This document shows, piece by piece, positions 17,143 to 27,568 of a stretch of DNA of 64,000 nucleotides. The position numbers and the translations under genes are program-made. The notes beneath the pieces were generated by a model. The model was not told the origin of the DNA. It saw only the letters and a list, made by a program, of their open reading frames with translations, and searched no databases. Source of the stretch: Streptomyces sp. CB02261. GTDB lineage: Bacteria > Actinomycetota > Actinomycetes > Streptomycetales > Streptomycetaceae. The number at the start of each line of letters is the position of its first letter. Position 1 is the first letter of the stretch. The DNA is taken from contig NZ_LIVX01000002.1 in assembly GCF_001905665.1 (NCBI RefSeq), positions 755,420 through 819,419 on the forward strand. The letters are read 5' to 3'.

Positions 17143-18110
17143 CAGTTGATCGCCACCTTCACGATGCCGGTGAGCGCGATCTGCGCGAGGGCGAGCGGGA
17201 CGAGCGTCGTCCAGGCCAGCTTCTGGAGCTGGTCCTCACGCAGGCGCGGGTAGCTCACCCGCAGCCAGATCACGACGAAAGCGAGGACGGCGGTCTTCAG
17301 GAGGGTCCAGACCCAGCCGAGACCGTCCGCGCCGAAGGGGCCGTGCCAGCCGCCGAGGAACAGGACGGTGGTGAGGCCGCACAGGACGACGATGCCCGCG
17401 TACTCGGCGAGCAGGAACAGGGCGAAGCGGAGGCCGGTGTACTCGGTGTACGCGCCGAAGATGATCTCCGAGTCGGCGACCGGCATGTCGAACGGAGGCC
17501 GCTGGAGCTCCGCGAGGCCGGCCACGAAGAAGACGAGCGCCCCGGCGATCTGCCAGGGCACCCACCACCACTCGAAGGCGTTCAGGATGCCGGGGAGGGA
17601 GACGGTGCCTGCGGCCATCGCGACGGAGGCGGCGGCGAGCAGCATCGGGAGTTCGTACGCGAGGAGCTGGGCGGCGGTACGGAGGCCGCCGAGCAGCGAG
17701 AACTTGTTCGCGGACGCCCAGCCGGCCATCAGGCTGCCGAGGACGCCGACGCCCATCACGGCCAGCACGAAGAAGACGCCCGCGTCGACGACCTGACCGA
17801 CGGCTCCCTCGCTCGGGCCGATCGGGATCGCGACGAGAACGAGCAGGTACGGGAGGAGGGCGACGGCCGGCGCGAGCTGGAAGACCCGCCGGTCGGCGTC
17901 CTTCGGGACCACGTCCTCCTTCTGCGCGAACTTCACGCCGTCGGCGACGAGCTGGGCCCAGCCGTGGAAACCACCGGCGTACATGGGGCCGAGGCGACCC
18001 TGCATATGGGCCATGACCTTGTGCTCGGTCTGCCCGACGACGAGGGGCAGCACGAGGAAGACACCGAAGACGACGAGGAGCCGGAGGGCGACGTCGAGTA
18101 CGTCGTTCAC
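17142..18110 (-). CDS. nuoH2: second complex I, subunit H (quinone-channel membrane subunit)
   Basis: 322-residue NuoH. '[16 protein letters not shown]' and '[18 protein letters not shown]' match the quinone-channel signature, but the acidic run after 'PFDMP' is altered relative to the other NuoH ('PESEGD'). The N-terminal loop reads '[16 protein letters not shown]' instead of the usual 'RVGPNRxGPxGLLQ'. Both regions face the quinone cavity, so quinone handling may differ. GTG 18110 overlaps the nuoC2 stop by 4 bases; no nuoD lies between. Confidence 0.93.
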   Translation of the reverse strand: MNDVLDVALRLLVVFGVFLVLPLVVGQTEHKVMAHMQGRLGPMYAGGFHGWAQLVADGVKFAQKEDVVPKDADRRVFQLAPAVALLPYLLVLVAIPIGPSEGAVGQVVDAGVFFVLAVMGVGVLGSLMAGWASANKFSLLGGLRTAAQLLAYELPMLLAAASVAMAAGTVSLPGILNAFEWWWVPWQIAGALVFFVAGLAELQRPPFDMPVADSEIIFGAYTEYTGLRFALFLLAEYAGIVVLCGLTTVLFLGGWHGPFGADGLGWVWTLLKTAVLAFVVIWLRVSYPRLREDQLQKLAWTTLVPLALAQIALTGIVKVAIN

Positions 18111-19414
18111 GCGGGATCGCCTCCGGCGGGGGTGGTGGGGTCGGTGCCGTCGCCGCGCGGGGCGGGGTCGGTCGCGGGGACTTCGGGCTGCGGGCCGGGC
18201 TCTTGGGCCTGGTCCTTGGCCCGGTCCTGGTCCTGGGCCTTGGCCTGCGGCCTGGGCTCGGGGGGCGCTTCCTCGTCGAAGGCCGGGCGGGCGTGGTGCC
18301 AGGGGGCGTCCGAGCTGCGGGTACGCGGAGCGGCCGGGGCGGCGGGCGGCTCCGGGGCCGGAGCCGTCCCATCCGGCTCGGGCGCCGGAGCCGCAGCGGG
18401 CGTCTGGCTCGCCGAGCCGTCGGACGCCGAACGGGAGCGGCGCGGCGCGCGGGCCCCGGCGGGCGGGGTGCCGGTCACCGCACCCGTGCCGGGAGCCGCT
18501 GCTCCCGTCGCGGGGGACGCAGACTCCGGAGCCGTCGCATCCGGCTCGGGCGCCGGAGCCGCAGCGGGCGTCTGGCTCGCCGAGCCCTCCGACGCCGAGC
18601 GCGAGCGGCGCGGCGGGGCCGCCGGGGCCTCGGGCGTCGTGCCGGGCTCCGCCGACGTCTGGCTCGCCGAGCCCTCCGATGCCGTGCGGGTGCGGCGCGG
18701 CGGGCGGGTCGCCGAAGTGTCGGGCGTCGTGCCGGGATCCGCCGGGGTCTGGCTCGTCGAGCCCTCTCCCACCGAGCGGGTGCGGCGGGCCGGGCGGTCG
18801 CCGGCTGCCGCTCGGGCCGGGCGGGCCGGGGCAGGGGGGAGCTGGCCCTTCAGAGGGCCCCAGTCGTTGGGGTCCGGGACACCCGGGGGGAGCATCTGAC
18901 GGCGCTTCGGGCCGCCGTCGTGGGACTCGCCCGGTTCCTTCGCGCCCGGCCACGCCTTGGCGACCCGCGCCGCCAGGACGAAGTCCTTGCGCAGCGGGTG
19001 GCCCTCGAAGTTCTCCGGGAGGAGGAGCGGCACCAGGTGCGGGTGTCCCGTGAAGTCCACGCCGAACATCTCGTGGGTCTCGCGCTCGTGCCAGCCGGCG
19101 CCCGCGTACACCCCGATCGCCGTGGGCAGGACGGGGGCGGAGTGCGGCACGGTCGTACGGACGAGGAGGCGGCGCGGGCCGCCCTTGGCCAGCGCCACCA
19201 CATGGGCGCAGACGCGGAAACCCGTGCCCGGCTCGTCGACCGCGCTCAGCCAGTCGAAGTACGTGCAGCCCAGGACGTCACGGGCCGTGGTGAGCGCCTC
19301 GATCCAGGACGCCGGCGGGACGTCGACCGTCAGGAGGTCGTACGCCCGCTCCGCCGTCGCGTCCTCGCCGAAGACCTCCGTGACGGCGTCGGGGAGCGTG
19401 TCGTAGGCGGTCAT
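18107..19414 (-). CDS. nuoC2: second complex I, subunit C with a long repetitive C-terminal tail
   Basis: 435 residues. Positions 1-150 are a 30-kDa-type NuoC domain with the signature '[19 protein letters not shown]' and 'GHPLRKDF'. Residues 190-435 are a Pro/Ala/Ser/Thr/Arg-rich disordered tail with four copies of a motif like '[14 protein letters not shown]' (about 210-222, 240-252, 269-282, 325-338), then acidic and Gln-rich sequence. A usual NuoC is under ~250 residues. ATG 19414 overlaps the nuoB2 stop by 4 bases. The tail is in frame through to the nuoH2 start, so it is not an obvious frameshift artefact. Its function is unknown. Confidence 0.88.
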   Translation of the reverse strand: MTAYDTLPDAVTEVFGEDATAERAYDLLTVDVPPASWIEALTTARDVLGCTYFDWLSAVDEPGTGFRVCAHVVALAKGGPRRLLVRTTVPHSAPVLPTAIGVYAGAGWHERETHEMFGVDFTGHPHLVPLLLPENFEGHPLRKDFVLAARVAKAWPGAKEPGESHDGGPKRRQMLPPGVPDPNDWGPLKGQLPPAPARPARAAAGDRPARRTRSVGEGSTSQTPADPGTTPDTSATRPPRRTRTASEGSASQTSAEPGTTPEAPAAPPRRSRSASEGSASQTPAAAPAPEPDATAPESASPATGAAAPGTGAVTGTPPAGARAPRRSRSASDGSASQTPAAAPAPEPDGTAPAPEPPAAPAAPRTRSSDAPWHHARPAFDEEAPPEPRPQAKAQDQDRAKDQAQEPGPQPEVPATDPAPRGDGTDPTTPAGGDPA

Positions 19415-19974
19415 GCCGTGTCCTCCGGCCGCGTGACCAGGGGGCTCGTCAGCTGGGAGACCGAGGCGGCCGTCGCGTACCGCTCCGCCAGGCTCTCCCG
19501 CGCGATCTTCTCCTGGAGCTTGAGGATGCCCTGGAGCAGCGCCTCGGGGCGGGGCGGGCAGCCGGGGACGTAGACGTCGACGGGGATGATCTGGTCCACG
19601 CCCTTGGTCACCGCGTACGAGTCCCAGTACGGGCCGCCGCAGTTCGAGCAGGCGCCGAAGGAGATGACGTACTTCGGTTCCGGCATCTGCTCGTACAGGC
19701 GCTTGACCGCCGGCGCCATCTTGTCGGTCACCGTGCCCGACACGATCATCAGGTCGGCCTGGCGCGGGCCCGGCGCGAACGGGATGACGCCGAGGCGGAT
19801 GAAGTCGTGCCGGGCCATCGACGCGGCGATGAACTCGATCGCGCAGCAGGCGAGCCCGAAGTTGAAGACCCACAGGCTGTAGCGGCGGCCCCAGTTCAGG
19901 ACGACCTTCATGGGCTCGGGGGCCAGGCGGGCCAGCGGCCCCAGCTTCGGAGCGGGCAGGGGTGTTACGTCCAT
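19411..19974 (-). CDS. nuoB2: second complex I, subunit B (N2 cluster)
   Basis: 187-residue NuoB. The four N2 [4Fe-4S] ligands are visible: the tandem Cys of 'GLACCAIEF', the Cys of 'GACSNCGG' and the Cys of '[11 protein letters not shown]'. An additional Cys sits at the usual Ser/Thr of 'ACSNCGG'. N2 normally reduces quinone at the interface with NuoD, which has no gene in this cluster. The start at 19974 lies within the nuoA2 end (10-base overlap). Confidence 0.93.
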   Translation of the reverse strand: MDVTPLPAPKLGPLARLAPEPMKVVLNWGRRYSLWVFNFGLACCAIEFIAASMARHDFIRLGVIPFAPGPRQADLMIVSGTVTDKMAPAVKRLYEQMPEPKYVISFGACSNCGGPYWDSYAVTKGVDQIIPVDVYVPGCPPRPEALLQGILKLQEKIARESLAERYATAASVSQLTSPLVTRPEDTA

Positions 19975-20393
19975 GACAGGACGCCCTTCTTGTACGCGTA
20001 GAGCAGCCCCACGGCCAGGAAGCCGAGGAAGACGAACATCTCGACCAGGGTCGTGGCGCCGTAGCCGGGCGCCGCGAAGACCGTCGCCCAGGGGAAGAGG
20101 AAGATCGAGTCGACGGCGAAGACGACGTAGAGGAAGGCGTACACGTAGTAGCGGACCTGGGTGTGGGCCCAGCCCTCCCCCACGGGGTCGACACCGCACT
20201 CGTAGGTGAGGAGCTTCTCGGGCGTCGGCACCACGGGCCGGAGCAGCCGGCCCGCGCCGAACGCCACGGCGACGAAGAGCACGCCGACGACGGCGAGCAG
20301 GCCGACGACGGAGTACGTCTGGAAGTAGTCCGCCGCGTCGGCCGCGACAACGGTCGGTTCCCGCACGTCCGCCCCTCGGTCTCGGTGTCTCAT
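19965..20393 (-). CDS. nuoA2: second complex I, subunit A
   Basis: Three-helix NuoA with '[40 protein letters not shown]', the diagnostic loop and second helix (quoted only as family hallmark: key residues are Cys66, Glu65 and Asp94). It is 142 residues from ATG 20393; a GTG at 20366 with GAGGGG upstream is a credible alternative start. It heads the ten-gene operon. Its promoter must lie in the 146-base divergent spacer shared with a histidine kinase gene. Confidence 0.92.
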   Translation of the reverse strand: MRHRDRGADVREPTVVAADAADYFQTYSVVGLLAVVGVLFVAVAFGAGRLLRPVVPTPEKLLTYECGVDPVGEGWAHTQVRYYVYAFLYVVFAVDSIFLFPWATVFAAPGYGATTLVEMFVFLGFLAVGLLYAYKKGVLSWT

Positions 20394-20539
20394 GAGTCAC
20401 TTCTGTACGCACGCGAGTCTAGGCCCTGCTAAAGGGACCGTAAGCAGTCGCGTACACGCCGCTGGTGGGGATATCCCCCCTGCCGCTCACCCACCTCCCC
20501 CATGGCGTCGCGCGGGCACCGACCGGCAGTCTGGGGAGC

Positions 20540-21721
20540 ATGACCGCTGATCTTGACTCCGCCGGGTCCTCCGGCTCCGCCGTCGCCCCACGTCCGCCCC
20601 GGCGTACCGCCTACGGCAGGGAGACCTGGAAGGAGATCGCCTTCCTCCTCTCCAACCTGTTCACGGCCGTGGCCGGTTTCGTCTACGCGGTGGTGAGCGT
20701 GGTCCTCGGCGTGGGGCTCTCGGTCACCGTGATCGGGCTGCCGCTGCTCGCCCTCGGGCTCGGCGGCGCCCGACTGATCGGGCGGTCGGAGCGGGGGCGG
20801 GCGCGCGGGCTGCTAGGGGTGGAGGTCGCCGAGCCGTCGCCGCTGCCGGTGCGGGGCGGCTTCTTCGGCTGGCTGTGGACGACGCTGAAGGACCCGGTAG
20901 CGTGGCGGACGCAGCTGTACGGGCTGATCCGGCTGCCCTGGGGGATCGTGACGTTCACGGTCACGCTGGTCTCGCTCATCGTCCTCTGGCCCGTCCTGCC
21001 CTTCCTGTCCCGGGGCCTGGCCAACGCCGACCGGGGCATGGTCCGGGGTCTCCTCTCGCCCTCCGACGAGCTGGAGCGGCGGATCGCCGAGCTGGAGTCG
21101 GACCGGGGCGTGGTCGTCGACACCGCCGCGGCCGACCTGCGGCGCATCGAGCGCGATCTGCACGACGGCGCGCAGGCCCGGCTCGTCGCCCTCGCGATGG
21201 GGCTGGGCCTGGCGAAGGAGAAGCTCCTCGACGACCCGGAGACGGCCGCGGCCATGGTCGACGAGGCGCACGGCGAGGTGAAGCTCGCGCTGCAGGAGCT
21301 GCGGGACCTGGCCCGGGGCATCCACCCGGCGGTCCTCACCGACCGGGGGCTGAGCGCCGCGCTGTCCTCCGTCTCGGCGCGCTGCACGGTGCCGGTGAAG
21401 GTGACGGTGGATCTGACGGAGCGGCCGGCCGAGGCCATCGAGGGCATCGCGTACTTCACGGTGTCGGAGCTGCTCCAGAACGTCTCCAAGCACGCGCGTG
21501 CCCGGTCCGCGTCCGTGGAGGTGTGGCGGTCGAAGGACAGGCTGCTGCTCCAGGTGCGGGACGACGGGGCGGGCGGGGCGCGCTTCGACGGCGGCACGGG
21601 GCTCGCGGGGCTCGCGGAGCGGCTCGGCGCGGTGGACGGGCTCCTCGTCCTGGACTCCCCGGAGGGCGGCCCGACGACGGTCACGGCGGAACTGCCGTGG
21701 CGCTCGCGACCGGCAGGCTGA
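20540..21721 (+). CDS. sensor histidine kinase (HisKA_3), paralogue 1
   Basis: 393 residues. The N-terminal half is a putative-sensor membrane domain with about four hydrophobic segments (residues 35-155). The dimerisation/phosphoacceptor helix follows, with His208 in 'ERDLHDGAQARL', then an HATPase domain with N-box 'ELLQNVSKHARA', 'DDGAGGA' and 'GTGLAGLAERL'. ATG 20540 has GGGGAG upstream. A second kinase and a NarL-type regulator follow on the same strand, so this may feed the same regulator. Residues 185-216 are identical to paralogue 2. Confidence 0.92.
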   Translation: MTADLDSAGSSGSAVAPRPPRRTAYGRETWKEIAFLLSNLFTAVAGFVYAVVSVVLGVGLSVTVIGLPLLALGLGGARLIGRSERGRARGLLGVEVAEPSPLPVRGGFFGWLWTTLKDPVAWRTQLYGLIRLPWGIVTFTVTLVSLIVLWPVLPFLSRGLANADRGMVRGLLSPSDELERRIAELESDRGVVVDTAAADLRRIERDLHDGAQARLVALAMGLGLAKEKLLDDPETAAAMVDEAHGEVKLALQELRDLARGIHPAVLTDRGLSAALSSVSARCTVPVKVTVDLTERPAEAIEGIAYFTVSELLQNVSKHARARSASVEVWRSKDRLLLQVRDDGAGGARFDGGTGLAGLAERLGAVDGLLVLDSPEGGPTTVTAELPWRSRPAG

Positions 21722-22100
21722 CGGCGCGACTGCCGCGGCGCTCACGACCGGCACGGTGACGGCGCGACTGCCGCGGCGCCCACGACCGGCACGGTGACGG
21801 CGCGACTGCCGCGGCGCCCACGACCGGCACCCGGCACGGTGACGGTCCCAGCCGTCGTGAGCGCGGCTCGCGGCCGGCACGGTGACGGTCGCGGCCGTCG
21901 TGAGCGCGGCTCGCGGCCGGGGCCGGGCCGGGCCGGCCGCGGCTCGTGGCCGGCCCCGATGACGGGCGTCCCCGGGGTGCCGCCACCGGCCACCCCGCGT
22001 GACCGTCGCCGCCCACCCCGCGTCACCCCCACCGCCCACCCCGCCTGACCGCCACCGCCCGTCCTCCTGGCCCCAGGTAGGGAAAACCCCCGCCCGGAGA
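21697..22100 (+). repeat. Tandem and inverted repeat array between the two kinase genes
   Basis: A 38-bp unit occurs at 21697-21734 (diverged), 21735-21772 and 21773-21810, with a partial copy from 21811. The first copy contains the last codons and stop of kinase 1 (ACGGCG...CTGCCG, encoding its 'TAELPWRS' end). From about 21836 the array switches to inverted copies (CCGTCGTGAGCGCGGCTCG twice), then a GGCCGG run. From about 21990 it becomes short Pro-codon-like CCACCCCGC units. The spacer 21722-22185 has no credible gene; the inverted halves could form a long hairpin. Confidence 0.8.
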
Positions 22101-22185
22101 CGCCCACCCGCCTCATGGTCCGGCGGGCCCCGGGGCGGAACCCTGGAACACGTACGACACCCTCCCCAGCGAAGGACCCCCGCCG

Positions 22186-23472
22186 ATGGCCTCCCACCGA
22201 CTTCCCGCCGCGATCCGCGCGCCGTTCGAGGCCCGCACCTGGCGCGCCCTCCTCCACGTGCTGATCGGCCTGCCGCTGAGCGTCTGCTGGTTCGCGCTCT
22301 CCGTCGCCTTCGTCTCGGCCGGCGCCGGACTGCTCATCACCTTCCTCGGTGTGCCGATCCTGGCCGGGGCGCTCGCGATGTGCCGGGGCTTCGGCGTGGT
22401 GGAGCGGGCCAGGGCGCGCGGCCTGCTCGACCTCGACGTGCGGGCGCCGGAGCCGGTGCGGGGCAAGACCGGCGGGGCGTTCTCGTGGATGGGGGCCATG
22501 CTGAAGAGCGGGGCGTCGTGGCGGCACCTGCTGTACGCGGTCGTGCACATGCCGTGGGCGGTGTTCTCGTTCTCGGTGACGGTGGCGTTCTGGTCCTGGG
22601 GCTGGGGCCTCCTGACGTATCCGCTGTGGCGGTGGGTGTTCCCGGCGTACCTGGGGCAGGACGGGCTCCAGCTGTACGGGGACGGCTCGCACGACCTGTA
22701 CCTCGACTCGCCCTTCGAGGTGGCCGTGACCAGCCTGGTCGGGCTGCTGTTCGTGATGGCGGGGCCGTGGCTGCTGCGCGGGTTCGTCGCCGTCGACCGG
22801 TTCCTGGTGTCGGGGCTCCTCGGCCCCTCGCGGCTCGCCACCCGGGTGACGGAGCTGGAGTCGGACCGGGGCGTGGTCGTGGACACCGCCGCCGCCGACC
22901 TGCGGCGCATCGAGCGGGACCTGCACGACGGCGCGCAGGCGCGGCTCGCCGCGCTCGCGATGGACCTGGGCCTCGCGAAGGAGAAGCTCGCGGAGGACCC
23001 GCGGGCGGCGGCGGTGCTCGTCGACGAGGCGCACGGCGAGGTGAAGCTCGCGCTCCAGGAGCTGCGGGACCTGGCCCGGGGCATCCACCCGGCGGTCCTC
23101 ACCGACCGGGGGCTGGACGCCGCGCTGTCGGCGGTCGCGTCCCGGTGCGCGGTCCCGGTGTCGGTGGACGTGGACCTGCCGGCCCGGCCGGTCCCGGCGA
23201 TCGAGGGCATCGCGTACTTCACGGTGTCGGAGCTGCTGCGGAACGTCACGGCGCACGCGGGCGCGCGGCGGGCGTGGGTGGACGTGTGGCGGGCGGGCGA
23301 CCGGCTGATGCTCCAGGTGCGGGACGACGGCGTGGGCGGGGCGGAGTCGGTGGCGGGGCGGAGCCTGGCGGGGCTCGCGGAGCGGGTGGGGGCCGTGGAC
23401 GGCGTCCTGGCGGTGGACTCGCCCGCGGGCGGACCGACGACGGTGACGGCGGAGCTGCCCTGGCGCTCGTGA
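22186..23472 (+). CDS. sensor histidine kinase (HisKA_3), paralogue 2
   Basis: 428 residues with the same architecture as the preceding kinase: a putative-sensor membrane domain (about residues 22-205, with a loop 'YGDGSHDLYLDSPFEV' that the first lacks), His247 in 'ERDLHDGAQARL', and an HATPase domain with 'ELLRNVTAHAGA' and 'DDGVGGA'. The sensor parts differ, but the block from 'ELESDRG' to 'ARL' and that around 'HPAVLTDRGL' are identical. ATG 22186 follows GAAGGA. The response regulator begins 56 bases downstream, so this is its most direct partner. Confidence 0.93.
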   Translation: MASHRLPAAIRAPFEARTWRALLHVLIGLPLSVCWFALSVAFVSAGAGLLITFLGVPILAGALAMCRGFGVVERARARGLLDLDVRAPEPVRGKTGGAFSWMGAMLKSGASWRHLLYAVVHMPWAVFSFSVTVAFWSWGWGLLTYPLWRWVFPAYLGQDGLQLYGDGSHDLYLDSPFEVAVTSLVGLLFVMAGPWLLRGFVAVDRFLVSGLLGPSRLATRVTELESDRGVVVDTAAADLRRIERDLHDGAQARLAALAMDLGLAKEKLAEDPRAAAVLVDEAHGEVKLALQELRDLARGIHPAVLTDRGLDAALSAVASRCAVPVSVDVDLPARPVPAIEGIAYFTVSELLRNVTAHAGARRAWVDVWRAGDRLMLQVRDDGVGGAESVAGRSLAGLAERVGAVDGVLAVDSPAGGPTTVTAELPWRS

Positions 23473-23528
23473 GCCCCCTCGCCGGCCCGGGAGTGCCATG
23501 CTGGGGGTCGCATTCGGCGACAGCGGAC

Positions 23529-24224
23529 ATGGGGGCGTACGGCGTGGGTGGGCGAGATGGAGCGGTGCGGGTGGTCATCGCCGAGGATTCGGTGCTGCTC
23601 AGGGAGGGCCTGACCCGGCTCCTCACCGATCTGGGGCACGAGGTCGTCGCCGGGGTCGGGGACGGCGAGGCGCTCGTCGAGACCGTCGCCGGTCTCGCGG
23701 ACAAGGACGAGCTGCCGGACGTGGTCGTGGCGGACGTACGGATGCCGCCGACGCACACGGACGAGGGCGTGCGCGCGGCGGTGCGGCTGCGCAAGGAGTA
23801 CCCGGGGCTCGGCGTCCTGGTCCTCTCGCAGTACGTGGAGGAGCAGTACGCCACCGAACTCCTGGCCGGTTCCAGCCGGGGCGTCGGGTACCTCCTGAAG
23901 GACCGGGTCGCGGAGGTCCGCGAGTTCGTGGACGCGGTCGTGCGGGTCGCCGGGGGCGGTACGGCCCTGGATCCGGAGGTCGTGCAGCAGCTGCTGGGCC
24001 GGAGCCGTCAGCAGGACGTGCTGGCGAACCTGACGCCGCGCGAGCGGGAGGTCCTCGGTCTGATGGCGGAGGGCCGGACGAACTCGGCGATCGCGAAGGC
24101 GCTGGTGGTGAGCGACGGCGCGGTGGAGAAGCACATCAGCAACATTTTCCTGAAGCTGGGTCTGTCACCGAGTGACGGCGATCATCGACGGGTACTCGCA
24201 GTGTTGACATATCTGCGATCCTGA
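23529..24224 (+). CDS. NarL/FixJ-type response regulator
   Basis: 231 residues. The receiver domain has Glu19-Asp20, phosphoacceptor Asp69 ('VVVADVRMPP') and Lys124 ('YLLKDR'). The C-terminal LuxR-type helix-turn-helix spans about 168-212 ('LTPREREVLGLMAEG', 'AVEKHISNIFLKL'). The start is uncertain: ATG 23529 gives a 12-residue N-terminal extension, and GTG 23565 would begin right at the receiver. It is co-directional with the two kinases and probably phosphorylated by them. Its targets are unknown; korAB downstream and divergent nuoA2 are nearby candidates. Confidence 0.92.
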   Translation: MGAYGVGGRDGAVRVVIAEDSVLLREGLTRLLTDLGHEVVAGVGDGEALVETVAGLADKDELPDVVVADVRMPPTHTDEGVRAAVRLRKEYPGLGVLVLSQYVEEQYATELLAGSSRGVGYLLKDRVAEVREFVDAVVRVAGGGTALDPEVVQQLLGRSRQQDVLANLTPREREVLGLMAEGRTNSAIAKALVVSDGAVEKHISNIFLKLGLSPSDGDHRRVLAVLTYLRS

Positions 24225-24533
24225 TTGTCTGACACTCTGTCAGTTGACGTACCACCCGGGGACCGGAAGGCCGTCCGCTCACCCCTCGGAGGCCCCAGGC
24301 CCGGAGGATGAGTCGGAATCCGACATTCCGGAATCTTCGAGTGGCGACAGAAAGTGACGAATCAGGGCAAGAGGGCATCTCAAAAAGAGGTCCAGGATGC
24401 GAGAAGTCCCGGGAGAGCCCTCCCTGCCGTCGTAGGGTGGGCCACGGGGACGGACGGTGATCGGCCGACCGCGACCCGACCCTTCTCCCGCCTCCGGCGG
24501 AGAGTCCCCTTGCCGCGAGGGAGGTCCAGTTCA
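24225..24533 (+). other. 309-base spacer and leader of korA
   Basis: No credible gene. A short CTGAC/GTCAG hairpin (24229-24243) just after the regulator stop could be a weak terminator. The less GC-rich stretch 24310-24400 is the likeliest promoter area, but I find no clear -35/-10 pair. A CCGCC/GGCGG hairpin lies near 24490 ahead of the korA ribosome-binding site. No riboswitch is recognised. Confidence 0.5.
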
Positions 24534-26463
24534 GTGACCAGTCAGGTCAGTAGCGAGGCCGGTGAGGCCCTGCTCGGGGAGCAGCGAGGCGCCCCGGGAC
24601 AGCCGCACCACGGCGCCGAGAAGGAAGTCCGCCGTCTCGACCGTGTGATCATCCGCTTCGCGGGTGACTCCGGTGACGGTATGCAGCTGACGGGTGACCG
24701 CTTCACCTCGGAGACGGCGTCCTTCGGGAACGACCTCTCCACGCTGCCGAACTTCCCGGCCGAGATCCGCGCACCCGCCGGCACCCTGCCGGGCGTCTCG
24801 TCCTTCCAGCTCCACTTCGCCGACCACGACATCCTGACCCCGGGCGACGCCCCGAACGTGCTGGTCGCGATGAACCCCGCCGCCCTCAAGGCCAACCTCG
24901 GGGACGTGCCGCGCGGTGGCGAGATCATCGTCAACACCGACGAGTTCGCGCCCCGCGCCATGAAGAAGATCGGCTGGGACGTCTCGCCCCTGGAGGACGG
25001 CACCCTCGACGGCTACCGGGTCCATCCGGTGCCGCTGACCACGCTGACGGTGGAGGCCCTCAAGGACTTCGGTCTCTCCCGGAAGGAGGCCGAGCGCTCC
25101 AAGAACATGTTCGCGCTCGGGCTGCTGTCCTGGATGTACCACCGGCCGACCGAGGGCACCGAGACCTTCCTGCGCCAGAAGTTCGCGAAGAAGCCGCAGA
25201 TCGCCGAGGCCAACGTGGCCGCCTTCCGGGCCGGCTGGAACTTCGGCGAGACCACCGAGGACTTCGCCGTCTCCTACGAGATCGCCCCCGCGACCACGGC
25301 GTTCCCCACCGGCACCTACCGGAACATCTCGGGGAACCTGGCCCTGTCGTACGGGCTGATCGCGGCGGGTCGGCAGGCTGACCTGCCGCTCTACCTGGGC
25401 TCGTACCCGATCACCCCCGCCTCGGACATCCTGCACGAGCTGAGCCGGCACAAGAACTTCGGTGTGCGCACCTTCCAGGCCGAGGACGAGATCGCCGGCA
25501 TCGGTGCCGCGCTCGGCGCCGCCTTCGGCGGTTCGCTGGCGGTGACCACCACCTCCGGGCCCGGCGTGGCGCTCAAGTCCGAGACGATCGGTCTCGCGGT
25601 CTCCCTGGAGCTGCCGCTGCTGATCGTCGACATCCAGCGCGGCGGCCCGTCGACGGGCCTGCCGACGAAGACCGAGCAGGCCGACCTCCTCCAGGCCATG
25701 TACGGCCGCAACGGCGAGGCGCCGGTGCCGGTCGTCGCCCCGAGGACGCCCGCCGACTGCTTCGACGCGGCGATCGAGGCGGCCCGGATCGCGCTGGCGT
25801 ACCGCACCCCGGTCTTCCTGCTCTCCGACGGCTACCTCGCCAACGGCTCCGAGCCCTGGCGCATCCCGGACGTCGAGGAGCTCCCCGACCTGCGGACGCT
25901 GTTCGCCACCGGCCCGAACCACACCCTCGACGACGGCACCGAGGTCTTCTGGCCGTACAAGCGCGACCCGGAGACCCTGGCCCGCCCGTGGGCCGTACCC
26001 GGCACGCCCGGCCTGGAGCACCGCATCGGCGGCATCGAGAAGCAGGACGGCACCGGCAACATCTCGTACGACCCCGCCAACCACGAGTTCATGGTCCGCA
26101 CCCGGCAGGCCAAGATCGACGGCATCGACGTCCCCGACGTCGAGGTCGACGACCCGGACGGCGCGCGCACCCTGGTCCTCGGCTGGGGCTCCACCTACGG
26201 GCCGATCACGGCGGCCGTCCGCCGCATCCGCAGGGCCGGCGGCCACATCGCCCAGGCGCACCTGCGGCACCTCAACCCCTTCCCGAAGAACCTCGGCGAG
26301 GTCCTGGAGCGGTACGAGAAGGTCGTCGTCCCCGAGATGAACCTCGGCCAGCTCGCCACCCTCGTCCGGGCGAAGTACCTCGTCGACGCCCGCAGCCACA
26401 CCCAGGTCAACGGCATGCCGTTCAAGGCCGAGCAGCTCGCCGCCGCCCTCAAGGAGGCCATCG

Positions 26464-26471
<8 letters not shown>
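24534..26471 (+). CDS. korA: 2-oxoacid:ferredoxin oxidoreductase, alpha (fused gamma-alpha) subunit
   Basis: 645 residues. The N-terminal gamma-type domain (about 40-220, 'VIIRFAGDSGDGMQLTGDRF') is fused to the alpha domain ('GSYPITPASDILHEL', 'EDEIAGIGAALGAAFGG', 'TTSGPG'), as in actinobacterial KorA. With KorB it oxidatively decarboxylates 2-oxoglutarate (or another 2-oxoacid) to the CoA thioester while reducing ferredoxin. The GTG at 24534 has GAGGGAGGT upstream; in-frame sequence back to 24354 is unconserved. It overlaps korB by 8 bases. Confidence 0.94.
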
Positions 26472-27525
<1,054 letters not shown>

Positions 27526-27535
27526 CAGCCGCACG

Positions 27536-27567
27536 GAGGGGCCCGGTCCGCACGGACCGGGCCCCTC
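27536..27567. terminator. Bidirectional terminator after korB
   Basis: Arms GAGGGGCCCGGTCCG and CGGACCGGGCCCCTC are perfect complements with a two-base CA between them (14 usable pairs). It lies between the stops of convergent korB (27525) and the receptor kinase (27569). Confidence 0.9.
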
Positions 27568-27568
27568 G

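Noticed and set aside
18100..18115. A hidden or degraded nuoD between nuoC2 and nuoH2
   Set aside because: nuoC2 and nuoH2 overlap by 4 bases. The tail of nuoC2 contains no NuoD motifs in any frame that I could see; it is Pro/Ser/Arg repeat sequence.
20394..20539. Riboswitch or Rex site in the nuoA2/kinase spacer
   Set aside because: No conserved riboswitch core or Rex palindrome could be read; only an ordinary 146-base divergent promoter region.
21697..22100. Possible CRISPR-like array
   Set aside because: The units are contiguous tandem copies without unique spacers, they derive from the adjacent kinase gene, and no cas gene is in the window.
24354..24533. N-terminal extension of KorA from an in-frame start at 24354
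   Set aside because: It has no homology and a poor start context, while GTG 24534 has a strong ribosome-binding site directly before the conserved protein.
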